This document shows positions 1 through 6,081 of a DNA stretch of 9,944 nt, piece by piece. The translations under genes and the position numbers were made by a program. This stretch comes from an uncultured Planctomycetaceae bacterium (GTDB lineage Bacteria > Planctomycetota > Planctomycetia > Pirellulales > UBA1268): NCBI GenBank assembly GCA_937926325.1, contig CALAZQ010000455.1, forward strand, positions 1-9,944, in the 5' to 3' direction. Position 1 is the stretch's first letter. The number at the start of each line of letters is the position of its first letter. The notes beneath the pieces were generated by a model. That model was not told where the DNA came from and did no database searches. It worked only from the letters and a program-made list of their open reading frames with translations.

Positions 1-2
1 AG

Positions 3-75
3 AGCGGGTGATGGGATTCGAACCCACGACAACCACGTTGGCAACGTGGTGCTCTACCAACTGAGCTACACCCGC
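3..75 (-). tRNA. tRNA-Gly (GCC anticodon)
   Basis: Read on the minus strand this folds into a complete 73-nt cloverleaf. It has a 7-bp acceptor stem (GCGGGTG with CACCCGC), a 4-bp D stem (GCTC/GAGC), and an anticodon stem CCACG/CGTGG around the loop TTGCCAA. The variable region is 5 nt, and the T arm has the canonical TTCGAAT loop. The anticodon GCC reads glycine GGC and GGU codons. The discriminator base is U, as usual for bacterial tRNA-Gly. The CCA end is not encoded: the bases following the discriminator are CT, so CCA must be added after transcription. A TATACT promoter lies about 60 nt upstream, so the gene is probably transcribed on its own, away from the FHA gene. Confidence 0.97.
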
Positions 76-138
76 ATGCACACACTTTCGGTGGTTGCGG
101 GCCCGAAAGCAAGCCCTGCCACCGCCGAAAACCCCGTG

Positions 139-166
139 AGTATAGCGCATCAAAGGGGCGTCGCAA
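139..166 (-). promoter_or_regulatory. Sigma70-like promoter of tRNA-Gly
   Basis: On the minus strand a TTGCGA -35 box (161-166) and a TATACT -10 box (139-144) are separated by 16 bp. Transcription would start near 132 and leave a leader of roughly 57 nt before the tRNA 5' end. The bases around the -10 (GCTATACTC) recur exactly before ffh, which supports this being a real -10 element in this genome. Confidence 0.6.
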
Positions 167-185
167 GGTCAGCCAGCGGAGGCAT

Positions 186-214
186 TTGGAAAAGCCGTTC
201 CGGGGAGGAATAAT
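186..214 (+). promoter_or_regulatory. Sigma70-like promoter of the FHA-panB pair
   Basis: TTGGAA (186-191, 4/6 to consensus) and AATAAT (209-214, 5/6) are spaced by exactly 17 bp. The predicted start near 221 gives a leader of about 30 nt before the ATG at 253. A 7-bp inverted repeat, GGAGGAA (204-210) with TTCCTCC (227-233), straddles the -10 box and the start site. It could be an operator or a leader hairpin. No good Shine-Dalgarno sits next to the ATG. Confidence 0.45.
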
Positions 215-252
215 CGCGGTTCTGGTTTCCTCCGTGGCGCGTGGACTGACTG

Positions 253-963
253 ATGAAAATGCGGCTGCTCTTCAAATCGAAGACGGGCAAAAACCCCAAA
301 ACATTCGAGCTGAGGCTGCCACAGGTGATCGGCCGGGGCGACAAGGCCACCTTCAGGATTCCCCACGGGCGGATCAGCCGGCGGCACTGCGAACTGCTGG
401 AAGAGAATGGCACGGTGTACGTTCGGGACCTCGGGTCAACCAACGGCACCATGCTCAAGGGCACCATGCTGCCGAGTCGGACCAAGACCCGTGTGCCGCC
501 TGGCAGCATCCTCTCGGTGGGCGGGCTTGTCTTCCGGGTTGATTACAAAGGGCCGGTCGCCCAGCCCGTTGCCGACGAGGCCGAGGCGATCGACTTTCTG
601 GAGGCAGAGCCAGAGGCGGAGCTGCTCGAGCCCGTCTTCGAGGCCGACCCGCTCGAGTCAATGGTGGAACTCGAGCCCGACGACGCGGCAGCGTTGGAGG
701 CGGAACCGCTGGCCTCGCTTGTCGACCTCGAGCCCGACGATGCTGCGGAGCTGGAGGCAGAGCCACTCTCGGCAGCTGAGGCGGATGACTTCTTCCTGGA
801 ACCCGACGACGAGCTGCCCGAGGCCGATGCTGAGCCGCTGGAGTCACTGGTTGAGCTCGAGGCCGACGACGCAGCGGAGCTGGAGGCAGAGGCTGATGAC
901 GAGCCAGCCGGTGGCCAGGCCTCGGACGACGACGATTTCGACGACTTTCTCAAGGATCTTTGA
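253..963 (+). CDS. FHA-domain protein with long acidic repeat tail
   Basis: A 236-residue cytoplasmic protein. Residues 1-98 form a forkhead-associated domain, which in known members binds phosphothreonine peptides. The hallmarks are present: GR at 27-28, SRRHC at 42-46 and LGSTNGT at 60-66. These include the Arg, Ser, His and Asn positions that normally contact the phosphopeptide. From about residue 109 the protein is a low-complexity acidic tail with degenerate units of roughly 19 residues (EAEPLxSLVxLEPDDAAEL-like, residues 130-210). It ends in an Asp-rich segment, DDDDFDDFLKDL. No membrane segment or signal peptide is seen. The stop overlaps the possible TTG start of panB, so the two are probably co-transcribed. 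The partner is unknown; FHA proteins usually work with Ser/Thr kinases, and none is in this window. The ATG at 253 begins directly at the first domain strand. Confidence 0.9.
   Translation: MKMRLLFKSKTGKNPKTFELRLPQVIGRGDKATFRIPHGRISRRHCELLEENGTVYVRDLGSTNGTMLKGTMLPSRTKTRVPPGSILSVGGLVFRVDYKGPVAQPVADEAEAIDFLEAEPEAELLEPVFEADPLESMVELEPDDAAALEAEPLASLVDLEPDDAAELEAEPLSAAEADDFFLEPDDELPEADAEPLESLVELEADDAAELEAEADDEPAGGQASDDDDFDDFLKDL
640..882 (+). repeat. Degenerate acidic 19-residue repeats in the FHA protein tail
   Basis: Codons 130-210 encode units of about 19-21 residues: EADPLESMVELEPDDAAAL, EAEPLASLVDLEPDDAAEL, a diverged third unit, and a fourth with AEPLESLVELEADDAAEL. The DNA repeats accordingly (for example ctcgagcccgacgaygc twice). 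This suggests expansion by duplication and slippage. The segment is likely disordered and strongly negative. Confidence 0.75.
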
Positions 964-983
964 GCCAGCCCGGTTCCCCACCC

Positions 984-1787
984 ATGCCTGAGCAACCTTC
1001 CCGCCGGCTCACCATCCGCGACCTCGCCGCCGCCAAGGAGGCGGGCAGACCGCTGAGTATGGTGACCGCCTACGACTGGCCGACCGCGCGGCTGGTCGAT
1101 GCCGCCGGCGTCGACTGCGTGCTGGTGGGTGACAGCGTGGCAATGGTCGTGGCCGGCCGGCCGACCACGATTGCCGCCACCATCGACCAGATGATCTACC
1201 ACGGCGAGATCGTCGCCCGCGGTTGCTCCCGGCCGCTGGTCGTGGTCGATCTTCCCTTCCCGCTGCAGCACCTCGGTGTCCGCACCGCCGTCGAATCGGC
1301 GGCCCGCATCCTGCAGGCGACCGGCTGCCAGGCGATCAAGCTCGAGGGCACGGCCGGCCAGCGGGAGGTGATCGCCGCGATCGTGGCGGCCGGTATTCCG
1401 GTGATGGGCCATGTCGGCCTGCGGCCGCAGGCGGTGAACCAGCTGGGCGGGTACCGAGTGCAGCGGGATCGGGACCAGCTGCTCGCCGATGCGGCTGCCG
1501 CTGCTGAGGCCGGGGCCTGCGGCGTCGTGCTTGAGTGCATTCCGGCCGCGGTGGCTGCCGAAATCACCGCCAGCCTGCCGGTGCCGACCATCGGCATCGG
1601 GGCGGGGCCCGACTGTGACGGGCAGGTGCTGGTGCTGCACGACCTGATCGGGCTCTCGCTCGACAAGGTGCCCCGCTTCGTCCGGCCGTACGCTGACATC
1701 AAGGGGGCTGTCACCGCGGCCGTTGCCGCCTGGCGGCAGGATGTCGAAGCCCGCCGCTTCCCTGCCGCCGCTGAGACACCCGCCTGA
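984..1787 (+). CDS. panB: 3-methyl-2-oxobutanoate hydroxymethyltransferase (PanB)
   Basis: Ketopantoate hydroxymethyltransferase moves a hydroxymethyl group from 5,10-methylenetetrahydrofolate to 2-oxoisovalerate. This is the first committed step of pantothenate and coenzyme A synthesis in the cytoplasm. The 267-residue product covers the whole TIM-barrel family. VTAYD is at 27-31, VGDS at 48-51, DLPF at 89-92, KLEG at 119-122, GHVGLRPQ at 142-149, GGYRVQ at 155-160 and LECIP at 183-187. Metal ligands correspond to D50, D89 and E121, and the catalytic glutamate is E184. The ATG at 984 gives a length close to the E. coli enzyme (264). An in-frame TTG at 960, overlapping the FHA stop, would add eight residues and cannot be excluded. 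The gene lies directly downstream of the FHA gene; no other pan gene is present here. Confidence 0.96.
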   Translation: MPEQPSRRLTIRDLAAAKEAGRPLSMVTAYDWPTARLVDAAGVDCVLVGDSVAMVVAGRPTTIAATIDQMIYHGEIVARGCSRPLVVVDLPFPLQHLGVRTAVESAARILQATGCQAIKLEGTAGQREVIAAIVAAGIPVMGHVGLRPQAVNQLGGYRVQRDRDQLLADAAAAAEAGACGVVLECIPAAVAAEITASLPVPTIGIGAGPDCDGQVLVLHDLIGLSLDKVPRFVRPYADIKGAVTAAVAAWRQDVEARRFPAAAETPA

Positions 1788-1798
1788 GATCGTCCACG

Positions 1799-2176
1799 CT
1801 ACGGCAGGACGACCTCGTCGGAGATCACCACCGGTCGGCTGGCCCGTACCGGCTGCGGCATGCCAGCCTCGGTCGGCATCATGCCACCGGCCAGCGGAAC
1901 ACCACCACCACCGCAAGAATTGCAGGGATCGACTGCCCCGCAGGGCGGGCAGGCCGGAGCACTGCAAGGCCGCATTGCTGCCGGTGCCGCCATCGGGCCG
2001 GGCAGGGCCCCCGCCGGCGTGAAGCCGGGCGGCAGGTGGCCAAAGCAACGCTCATATTTCCAGACCTCGAACGCGATGTATCGCTCCGAGAGACTCTTGC
2101 AGCCGGTGAGCCCTGCGGCGGCCAGCACAACTGGCACACACGCCAAGGCCCGGCAGATCCACTGCGTCCTCCGCAT
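1799..2176 (-). CDS. Small Cys-rich lipoprotein, unknown function
   Basis: The product is 125 residues. It has a short basic start (MRRT), a hydrophobic stretch at about 7-22, and a lipobox LTGC with the lipidated cysteine at 26. It should therefore be exported and anchored by lipid. The mature part is rich in Cys, Pro, Gly and Ala, with clusters such as PCSAPACPPCGAVDPCNSCGGGG near residues 92-114. It ends in VVISDEVVLP. No catalytic motif is recognised. The ATG at 2176 is chosen because AGGAGGA (2184-2190) lies 7 nt upstream and because it puts the signal peptide at the N-terminus. An open frame continues upstream, but it lacks a signal and a ribosome site. The gene converges on panB with only 11 bp between the stops. 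It resembles the lipoprotein at 7740-8024 in layout and composition. Confidence 0.82.
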   Translation of the reverse strand: MRRTQWICRALACVPVVLAAAGLTGCKSLSERYIAFEVWKYERCFGHLPPGFTPAGALPGPMAAPAAMRPCSAPACPPCGAVDPCNSCGGGGVPLAGGMMPTEAGMPQPVRASRPVVISDEVVLP

Positions 2177-2263
2177 CGATCCGTCCTCCTGAGACAGGCG
2201 GACCGACTCGGGGCCGCCAGGGTGTGGATGGGTCGGCCCACGGCACCTTCCGTGAGGCCTCGC

Positions 2264-2271
2264 AACCCTAC
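2264..2271 (-). promoter_or_regulatory. GTAGGGTT motif upstream of lipoprotein gene 1
   Basis: On the minus strand GTAGGGTT lies 88-95 nt before the lipoprotein start. The same octamer lies 98-105 nt before the second lipoprotein gene. A TTGCCG sequence sits 16 bp upstream of TAGGGT, so it may act as a weak -10 element. Alternatively it is a regulator site. Confidence 0.25.
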
Positions 2272-2272
2272 A

Positions 2273-2326
2273 CCATGGCCCGAGCGCGGCAAGAAAAGCC
2301 GAGAAAAATTCAAGATCGGGCCATGG
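2273..2326. repeat. 11-bp perfect inverted repeat (intergenic)
   Basis: CCATGGCCCGA (2273-2283) and TCGGGCCATGG (2316-2326) are perfect inverted copies separated by 32 bp. The spacer contains a small nested hairpin, CGGC-AAGAAAA-GCCG (2287-2301). The element lies between the stop of the tiny basic gene (2351) and the lipoprotein gene. There is no clean U-run on either strand, so a standard intrinsic terminator is unlikely. It may be an operator, a 3' stabilising structure or a dispersed repeat. Confidence 0.6.
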
Positions 2327-2350
2327 CGGCCCGAGCAATTTCCGGCGGTA

Positions 2351-2440
2351 TCAGCCCTTGCGGTGCCGAATCTTCGCCCGCATCCGCCGCTTCTTCTGCC
2401 CCAACTTTCGCCGTCCCTTGCCCGACTTCTTGACACCCAT
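2351..2440 (-). CDS. 29-residue highly basic protein, possible ribosomal small protein
   Basis: A tiny open frame encodes 29 residues. About half are Lys or Arg, it starts MGVKKSGKGRRK and ends in RAKIRHRKG. A GGAG sequence lies 11 nt before the ATG on the minus strand. Such composition and size are typical of small ribosomal proteins: bL36, bTHX, and the mS38/AURKAIP1-COX24-like bS22 with its KKRRKRM-type core. The KKRRMRAKIRHRK stretch looks loosely like the last of these, but this is a visual resemblance, not a demonstrated homology. An RNA-binding or ribosome-associated role is an inference. It is divergent from the App1-like phosphatase gene across a 153-bp gap. A non-coding explanation remains possible because the frame is so short. 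Confidence 0.6.
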   Translation of the reverse strand: MGVKKSGKGRRKLGQKKRRMRAKIRHRKG

Positions 2441-2593
2441 TGACCTGTGCGCTCCGTTGATCCGGTGAATTGTTTGCTGATCACCCCGAAACGCCAGGCG
2501 GCATGCTTCAGAGCGATCACGTATTAGAATGCCCCGGGCTGTCATTGCAAGTTGCGACCGCCCCCGCCCGCCGGTTCCAGCGGCAGATCCACC
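2441..2593. promoter_or_regulatory. Divergent intergenic region, basic protein / phosphatase
   Basis: This 153-bp gap must hold both divergent promoters. Its AT-rich patch at 2521-2530 (gtattagaat) offers a -10-like TAGAAT on the plus strand and TAATAC on the minus strand. No convincing -35 box is seen for either. No Shine-Dalgarno precedes the phosphatase ATG. Confidence 0.3.
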
Positions 2594-3661
2594 ATGATCG
2601 TCTTTTTCCCTACCTACGCCCACAGGATCGCCCCGAAAGGTTCCTGGCGGGTGACTATCAGTGGCATGGTGTCGCGGCCGCTGCCACTGGCCAGTCGGCG
2701 GCGGACAATGGCGGTGGCGGTCTTCAAGCGGCTGCTGCGGCTGGATGAGATGCAGCTGGCATCGCCAATTTTTCAGGATCGGGCCGATGCTTTTCTGTTT
2801 CAGCGGATTGCCGGGCAGCCGGTGCAGATCAGGCTGGGCGACCGCACCATCGGGGTCGGGGTGTCGGATCGAACCGGTCATTTCGAGTCGAGCTTCGATC
2901 TGGATGAAGCGACCGTCGCCACCACGGCAACCCCGACGCCCAGTGGCTGGCGGCTGCCCTTCACCCTGGTGACCGATCCACTGGAGCCAGCCGTTACAGA
3001 GCCTGCTGCCGGCGAGGTGCAGTTGGTCGATCGCGAAGGAGTCTCGGTCATCTCGGACATCGATGACACCATCAAGGTCACCAATGTGGCCGACCGCCGG
3101 GAACTGCTGGCCAACACGCTGCTGCGTGAGTTCATGGCCGTGCCCGACATGGTGGCGGCCTATCGCGACTGGGCGTCCCGCGGCGTCGCCTTTCACTATG
3201 TGTCGGCCAGCCCCTGGCAGCTGGCGGTGAGCCTGCGGCAGTTTTTTGACACGGTCGGCCTGCCCTCCGGCTCGATGCACCTGCGGCTGTTCCGGCTGAA
3301 AGATTCAACGCCGCTGGGCCGGCTGCCTTCGGCGAAACGATCGAAGCGGGCCGCCATCATCCGGATTTTCGATCACTTTCCCCGGCGGCGGTTCATCCTG
3401 GTCGGTGACTCAGGCGAACGTGATCCGGCTGTCTATGCCGCGGTCGCCCGGCAACGGCCGGAGCAGATCGCCGGGGTCGCCATCCGGCGGGTTGCCAGCA
3501 GCAGGCCCTGGCCGAAGGTGGAACAGCAGCTGCGGCAGCTTGCCGGGCGATTGCCCGCCGGCGGGCTGCGGGTCTTTCACGCCGCGGCTGAGCTGGACGA
3601 CCTGATTCCCGAGCCAGCGGTGCCGCCAGCTGATTACCAGGGGCTGTCGAACGCGTTCTGA
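2594..3661 (+). CDS. App1-type phosphatase (DUF2183 / APP1 catalytic domain)
   Basis: The product is 355 residues and resembles bacterial relatives of yeast App1, a Mg-dependent phosphatidate phosphatase of the HAD-like type. The catalytic signature DIDDT is at 155-159 within VISDIDDTIK. It is followed by HYVSASPWQL (201-210), a Lys-rich stretch (AKRSKRAAII, 247-256), and the acidic motif LVGDSGERDP (269-278), which completes a HAD-style active site. Residues 1-110 form the family's N-terminal beta-rich part, beginning IVFFPTYAHR and including a WRVTISG strand. No signal peptide or membrane segment is seen. The ATG at 2594 places the family's FFPTYA motif at the start; an in-frame TTG at 2552 would add 14 residues with no recognisable function. 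The true substrate in bacteria is not known. The 3' end overlaps the convergent yraN gene by 28 bp. Confidence 0.85.
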   Translation: MIVFFPTYAHRIAPKGSWRVTISGMVSRPLPLASRRRTMAVAVFKRLLRLDEMQLASPIFQDRADAFLFQRIAGQPVQIRLGDRTIGVGVSDRTGHFESSFDLDEATVATTATPTPSGWRLPFTLVTDPLEPAVTEPAAGEVQLVDREGVSVISDIDDTIKVTNVADRRELLANTLLREFMAVPDMVAAYRDWASRGVAFHYVSASPWQLAVSLRQFFDTVGLPSGSMHLRLFRLKDSTPLGRLPSAKRSKRAAIIRIFDHFPRRRFILVGDSGERDPAVYAAVARQRPEQIAGVAIRRVASSRPWPKVEQQLRQLAGRLPAGGLRVFHAAAELDDLIPEPAVPPADYQGLSNAF

Positions 3662-4080
3662 AAGTGTTCCACCAAGGGCTGGGGCTGCCGCAGCCGCCAG
3701 CGGGAACCGGCTGCGTCGGCAGCAAACGTGACGGTCACCACGTCGATGCGAACCGCACAGTCCTCCAGCCGGTGCCGGCGGATGTAGGCGTTGGCCAGAT
3801 CGACCAGCCGCCGCTGTTTCTTCTGGTCGATCGTCTCGACCGGATGGCCGTGGGCGGTGCTGCTGCGGGACCGCACCTCGACAAACACCACCGTGCGGCC
3901 GTCGAGGGCGATGATGTCGATGTCACCCCGGAGCACCCGCTCGCGACGGCTGATGATCCGATAGCCCAGCCGCTTGAGATAGCGGGCCGCCTCGTCCTCG
4001 CCCCGCTGGCCGAGTTCAGCCCGTCCGGCCACCGTGCAGCTCCAGAGACAAGGGGACAGGGGAGCGACCGCCAGCGGCAT
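3634..4080 (-). CDS. yraN: YraN / UPF0102 family putative endonuclease-like protein
   Basis: The 148-residue product matches UPF0102, a small family with a PD-(D/E)xK nuclease-like fold and no settled function. Its members commonly sit beside rplS. The conserved course is present: GQRGEDEAARYLKRLGYRI (24-42), GDIDIIALDGRTVVFVEVRSR (52-72), then a GxP motif, KKQRRL (87-92) and a C-terminal RIDVVTV. The usual GEIDLI is GDIDII here, a conservative change. The Lys of the nuclease motif is Arg (VEVR), as also in E. coli YraN. The ATG at 4080 is preferred. A TTG at 4107, directly after the rplS stop, would add nine residues. It is the last gene of the ffh cluster seen here and overlaps the convergent phosphatase gene by 28 bp. 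Confidence 0.9.
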   Translation of the reverse strand: MPLAVAPLSPCLWSCTVAGRAELGQRGEDEAARYLKRLGYRIISRRERVLRGDIDIIALDGRTVVFVEVRSRSSTAHGHPVETIDQKKQRRLVDLANAYIRRHRLEDCAVRIDVVTVTFAADAAGSRWRLRQPQPLVEHFQNAFDSPW

Positions 4081-4107
4081 TCGTTCCCGCAACCGGGCCG
4101 CCCGCAA

Positions 4108-4491
4108 TCAGCCTTTTGCCGCCGCCTGCTTGGCGGCTGTATCGGTCCGCCGCTCCCGCAGCCGTACGGCCTTCCCAACCCGGTCCCGCAGATAGTAGAG
4201 CTTTGCCCGCCGGGTCACGCCCGACCGCTTCACCTCGATTTTGGCGATCTTCGGTGAGTGCAGCGGAAACTTCCGCTCGACGCCTTCACCGGCGACGATC
4301 CGGCGGACCGTGAACATCTCGCGGCTGCCGGAGCCACTGCGGGCGATCACCACGCCGGTGAAGACCTGAATCCGCTCCTTGTTGCCCTCGAGAATCCTGT
4401 TGTGGACATCGACGGTGTCGCCAATTTCAAAGTGATCGACGTCAGGCTTGAGGCTGGCGGCTTCGACCTGGGCAAGAATCTGCTGGCTCAT
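4108..4491 (-). CDS. rplS: 50S ribosomal protein L19 (bL19)
   Basis: The 127-residue product is bL19, a large-subunit protein at the interface with the 30S subunit. Family landmarks are clear: FEIGDTVDVHNRILEGNKER (21-40), the QVFTGVVIAR strand, GEGVERKFPLHSPKI (68-82) and RRAKLYYLRDRVGKAVR (94-110). A short Lys/Ala tail follows. The ATG at 4491 is chosen because AGGAG lies 8 nt upstream and because it gives the normal family N-terminus; a TTG at 4509 would add six residues. It follows trmD by 56 bp and precedes yraN by 27 bp, the usual arrangement, so co-transcription is likely. Confidence 0.97.
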   Translation of the reverse strand: MSQQILAQVEAASLKPDVDHFEIGDTVDVHNRILEGNKERIQVFTGVVIARSGSGSREMFTVRRIVAGEGVERKFPLHSPKIAKIEVKRSGVTRRAKLYYLRDRVGKAVRLRERRTDTAAKQAAAKG

Positions 4492-4547
4492 CGGTGGGGC
4501 TCCTGGCAATGGGTGGCTGAAATTGGAACGTGTGGGTGAAAGGATCG

Positions 4548-5264
4548 CTAGGGCCGGTCGGCGTCGCTGCCGGCGGCGGCATGTTCCCGGTGGCGGGTCG
4601 CCTCGAGGGCCTGCTCCCGCCGCCAGTCGGCGATCCGGCGGTGGTCACCGGAGAGCAGCACCTCCGGTACCTGCAGGCCGCGGAACTCACGGGGCCGGGT
4701 GTACTGTGGGCCCTCAACCAGCCGGTCGGCTCCGGAGAACGAGTCGTCATCGGCGCTGGCTTCGTCGCCGAGCACCCCCGGGATCAGCCGGGTCACCGCT
4801 TCGATGACCACCATGGCGGCAACCTCGCCCCCCGACAGCACGTAGTCGCCGATCGAGATCGCCTCAGGGTTGAGGGTGTCGGCCACCCGCTGGTCGAAGC
4901 CTTCGTAACGGCCGCAGAGCAGCACCAGCCGGTCGCGGCGGGCCAGCTGTTCAACCAGCTGCTGCGTGAGCGGCCGGCCCGCCGGGGTCAGCATCACCAC
5001 ATGGGGCTTTGGAGCACCGCCGGCAACGGCGGCATCGGTCAGCACCGACTCGACGCACTCGACGACCGGGCCGGGCATCAGCAGCATGCCGGGGCCGCCA
5101 CCGTAGGGCTTGTCATCGACCTGGCGATGCACACCGTGGGCGAAGTCGCGGATGTTCCTCAGCCGAATCTCGACCAGACCCGCCGCCTGCGCAGCCCCCA
5201 GCAGGCTTCCCTCGAGGAAGCCCTGAAACATCTCAGGGAACAGCGTGACGACGTCAATTCGCAT
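4548..5264 (-). CDS. trmD: tRNA (guanine37-N1)-methyltransferase TrmD
   Basis: TrmD uses S-adenosylmethionine to make m1G at position 37, next to the anticodon, in tRNAs reading CNN and some related codons. This prevents +1 frameshifting. The 238-residue product is full length. It shows the N-terminal [24 protein letters not shown] (49-60) and the trefoil-knot motifs [13 protein letters not shown] (115-127) and [11 protein letters not shown] (137-147). The DDDSF segment carries the expected catalytic aspartate, and the C-terminal substrate-binding part (PEVLLSGDH) is present. The ATG at 5264 gives the standard start; only a weak ribosome site is visible. It starts 33 bp after rpsP ends. In many bacteria rimM sits in this gap, but there is no room for it here. 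Confidence 0.97.
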   Translation of the reverse strand: MRIDVVTLFPEMFQGFLEGSLLGAAQAAGLVEIRLRNIRDFAHGVHRQVDDKPYGGGPGMLLMPGPVVECVESVLTDAAVAGGAPKPHVVMLTPAGRPLTQQLVEQLARRDRLVLLCGRYEGFDQRVADTLNPEAISIGDYVLSGGEVAAMVVIEAVTRLIPGVLGDEASADDDSFSGADRLVEGPQYTRPREFRGLQVPEVLLSGDHRRIADWRREQALEATRHREHAAAGSDADRP

Positions 5265-5297
5265 GGGTCGAGCCGCATCGGCCTCACTCAGCAGGGG

Positions 5298-5873
5298 CTA
5301 TTCGGACTTGGTTTCGCCGGCGTCGGGCTGGGCGTCGCCCTCGGCCGGGGCAGCCTCGGCTGCTGGCTCAGCCGGTGCCGCTTCGGCAGCCGGCTCGGCG
5401 GCCGCTTCGCTCCCTGCCTCGGCAGTCGTCTCAGCGGCAGCTTCGGTCGCTGCTGCGGCCGGGGCCTCGTCGGCAGCCGGCTCAGCGGCGGTTTCGACGG
5501 TCGCTTCGCCTTCGGCAGCCGGCTCTTCCGGTGGCTTCGGCACGAAGACCGGCTCACCCGCCTCGGGGACAATTCGCGGCATCGACAGCTTGGCCCGGGC
5601 CTCTTCCATCTCCTTCAGATGGGTACCGTTGGTGCCGTACTTTTTGATCAGCACCCGCACCTTGTCGCTGGGCTGTGCGCCGACACCCAGCCAATAGTCG
5701 ACCCGGGCGGCATTGAGCAGGCAGCGGGCATCCGTGTCGGAGACACTCGGGTCGTAGGTGCCCAGTTCCTCAATCACCCGACCGTCCCGGGGGGTTCGGC
5801 GGTCGGCTGCACAGATCCTGTAGAAGGGGCGATGGGTCCGTCCCATCCGCTTCATTCGAATCACCACTGCCAC
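5298..5873 (-). CDS. rpsP: 30S ribosomal protein S16 (bS16) with long acidic tail
   Basis: Residues 1 to about 90 are a standard bS16, a small-subunit assembly protein. The course is VVIRMKRMGRTHRPFYRI (3-20), the RDGRVIEELGTYDP segment (29-42), and the C-terminal DYWLGVGAQPSDKVRVLIKKYG (59-80). The whole product is 191 residues, about twice the usual 80-100. The extra part (about 99-191) is linker plus an Ala/Glu/Pro-rich, acidic, low-complexity tail. The start is GTG at 5873, supported by GGAGAG 8 nt upstream and by the MAV-IR family N-terminus; a nearby ATG at 5878 is out of frame. It lies 208 bp after ffh, farther than the other links of the cluster, so it may also have its own promoter. 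Confidence 0.95.
   Translation of the reverse strand: MAVVIRMKRMGRTHRPFYRICAADRRTPRDGRVIEELGTYDPSVSDTDARCLLNAARVDYWLGVGAQPSDKVRVLIKKYGTNGTHLKEMEEARAKLSMPRIVPEAGEPVFVPKPPEEPAAEGEATVETAAEPAADEAPAAAATEAAAETTAEAGSEAAAEPAAEAAPAEPAAEAAPAEGDAQPDAGETKSE
5301..5528 (-). repeat. Low-complexity Ala/Glu/Pro repeat region of bS16 tail
   Basis: Codons 116-191 of rpsP consist mostly of Ala, Glu and Pro in short repeats such as AEPAAEAAP and AEPAAEAAPAEG. The DNA shows matching gcagccggctc-type repetition. It is likely disordered in the protein and prone to length change. Confidence 0.7.
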
Positions 5874-6032
5874 GGCATCAACTCTCCAGAGATGGGCGGC
5901 CGTCCGGCAGAGTGTCGGTGGCCGCTGACTTGCATGTTCGGTTCAAGGAGCTGCGGCAGCGAACCTCGGCAGAGCCGGCTCACCTGCTGCAGCGAGCCTT
6001 CTAAGGTACACCAGTTTCGGGGGCAGAAAAGA

Positions 6033-6052
6033 CGGGGACCGGCTTTTTCCCC
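6033..6052 (-). terminator. Weak hairpin downstream of ffh
   Basis: About 30 nt after the ffh stop, the minus strand has GGGGA and TCCCC arms (6048-6052 and 6034-6038) around a 9-nt loop, followed by GTCTTTTCTG. The stem is short and the U-run is interrupted. At best it is a leaky terminator or attenuator between ffh and rpsP. The rest of the 208-bp gap (5874-6081) shows no gene. Confidence 0.25.
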
Positions 6053-6081
6053 AAATTCTCGCCATCGGGTGCCTCGCCCTG

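Noticed and set aside
543..2048. 501-codon open frame on the minus strand across the FHA and panB genes
   Set aside because: It is antisense to two well-supported genes and is rich in low-complexity Ser/Ala stretches. This is the usual shadow of GC-rich codon use.
2273..2326. Intrinsic terminator
   Set aside because: The stem is good, but the 32-nt spacer is long and no U-run follows on either strand.
2351..3280. Longer 309-residue version of the tiny basic protein
   Set aside because: The upstream extension lies antisense to the phosphatase catalytic region and shows no domain. The internal ATG at 2440 has a GGAG site and gives a compact basic protein.
5940..6000. Ribosomal-protein leader structure before rpsP
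   Set aside because: There are GGTTC/GAACC and CTGC/GCAG pairings and a loose repeat of ctgcggcagcgaacc, but no pattern matching a known S16 leader. The pairing is weak enough for chance in GC-rich DNA.
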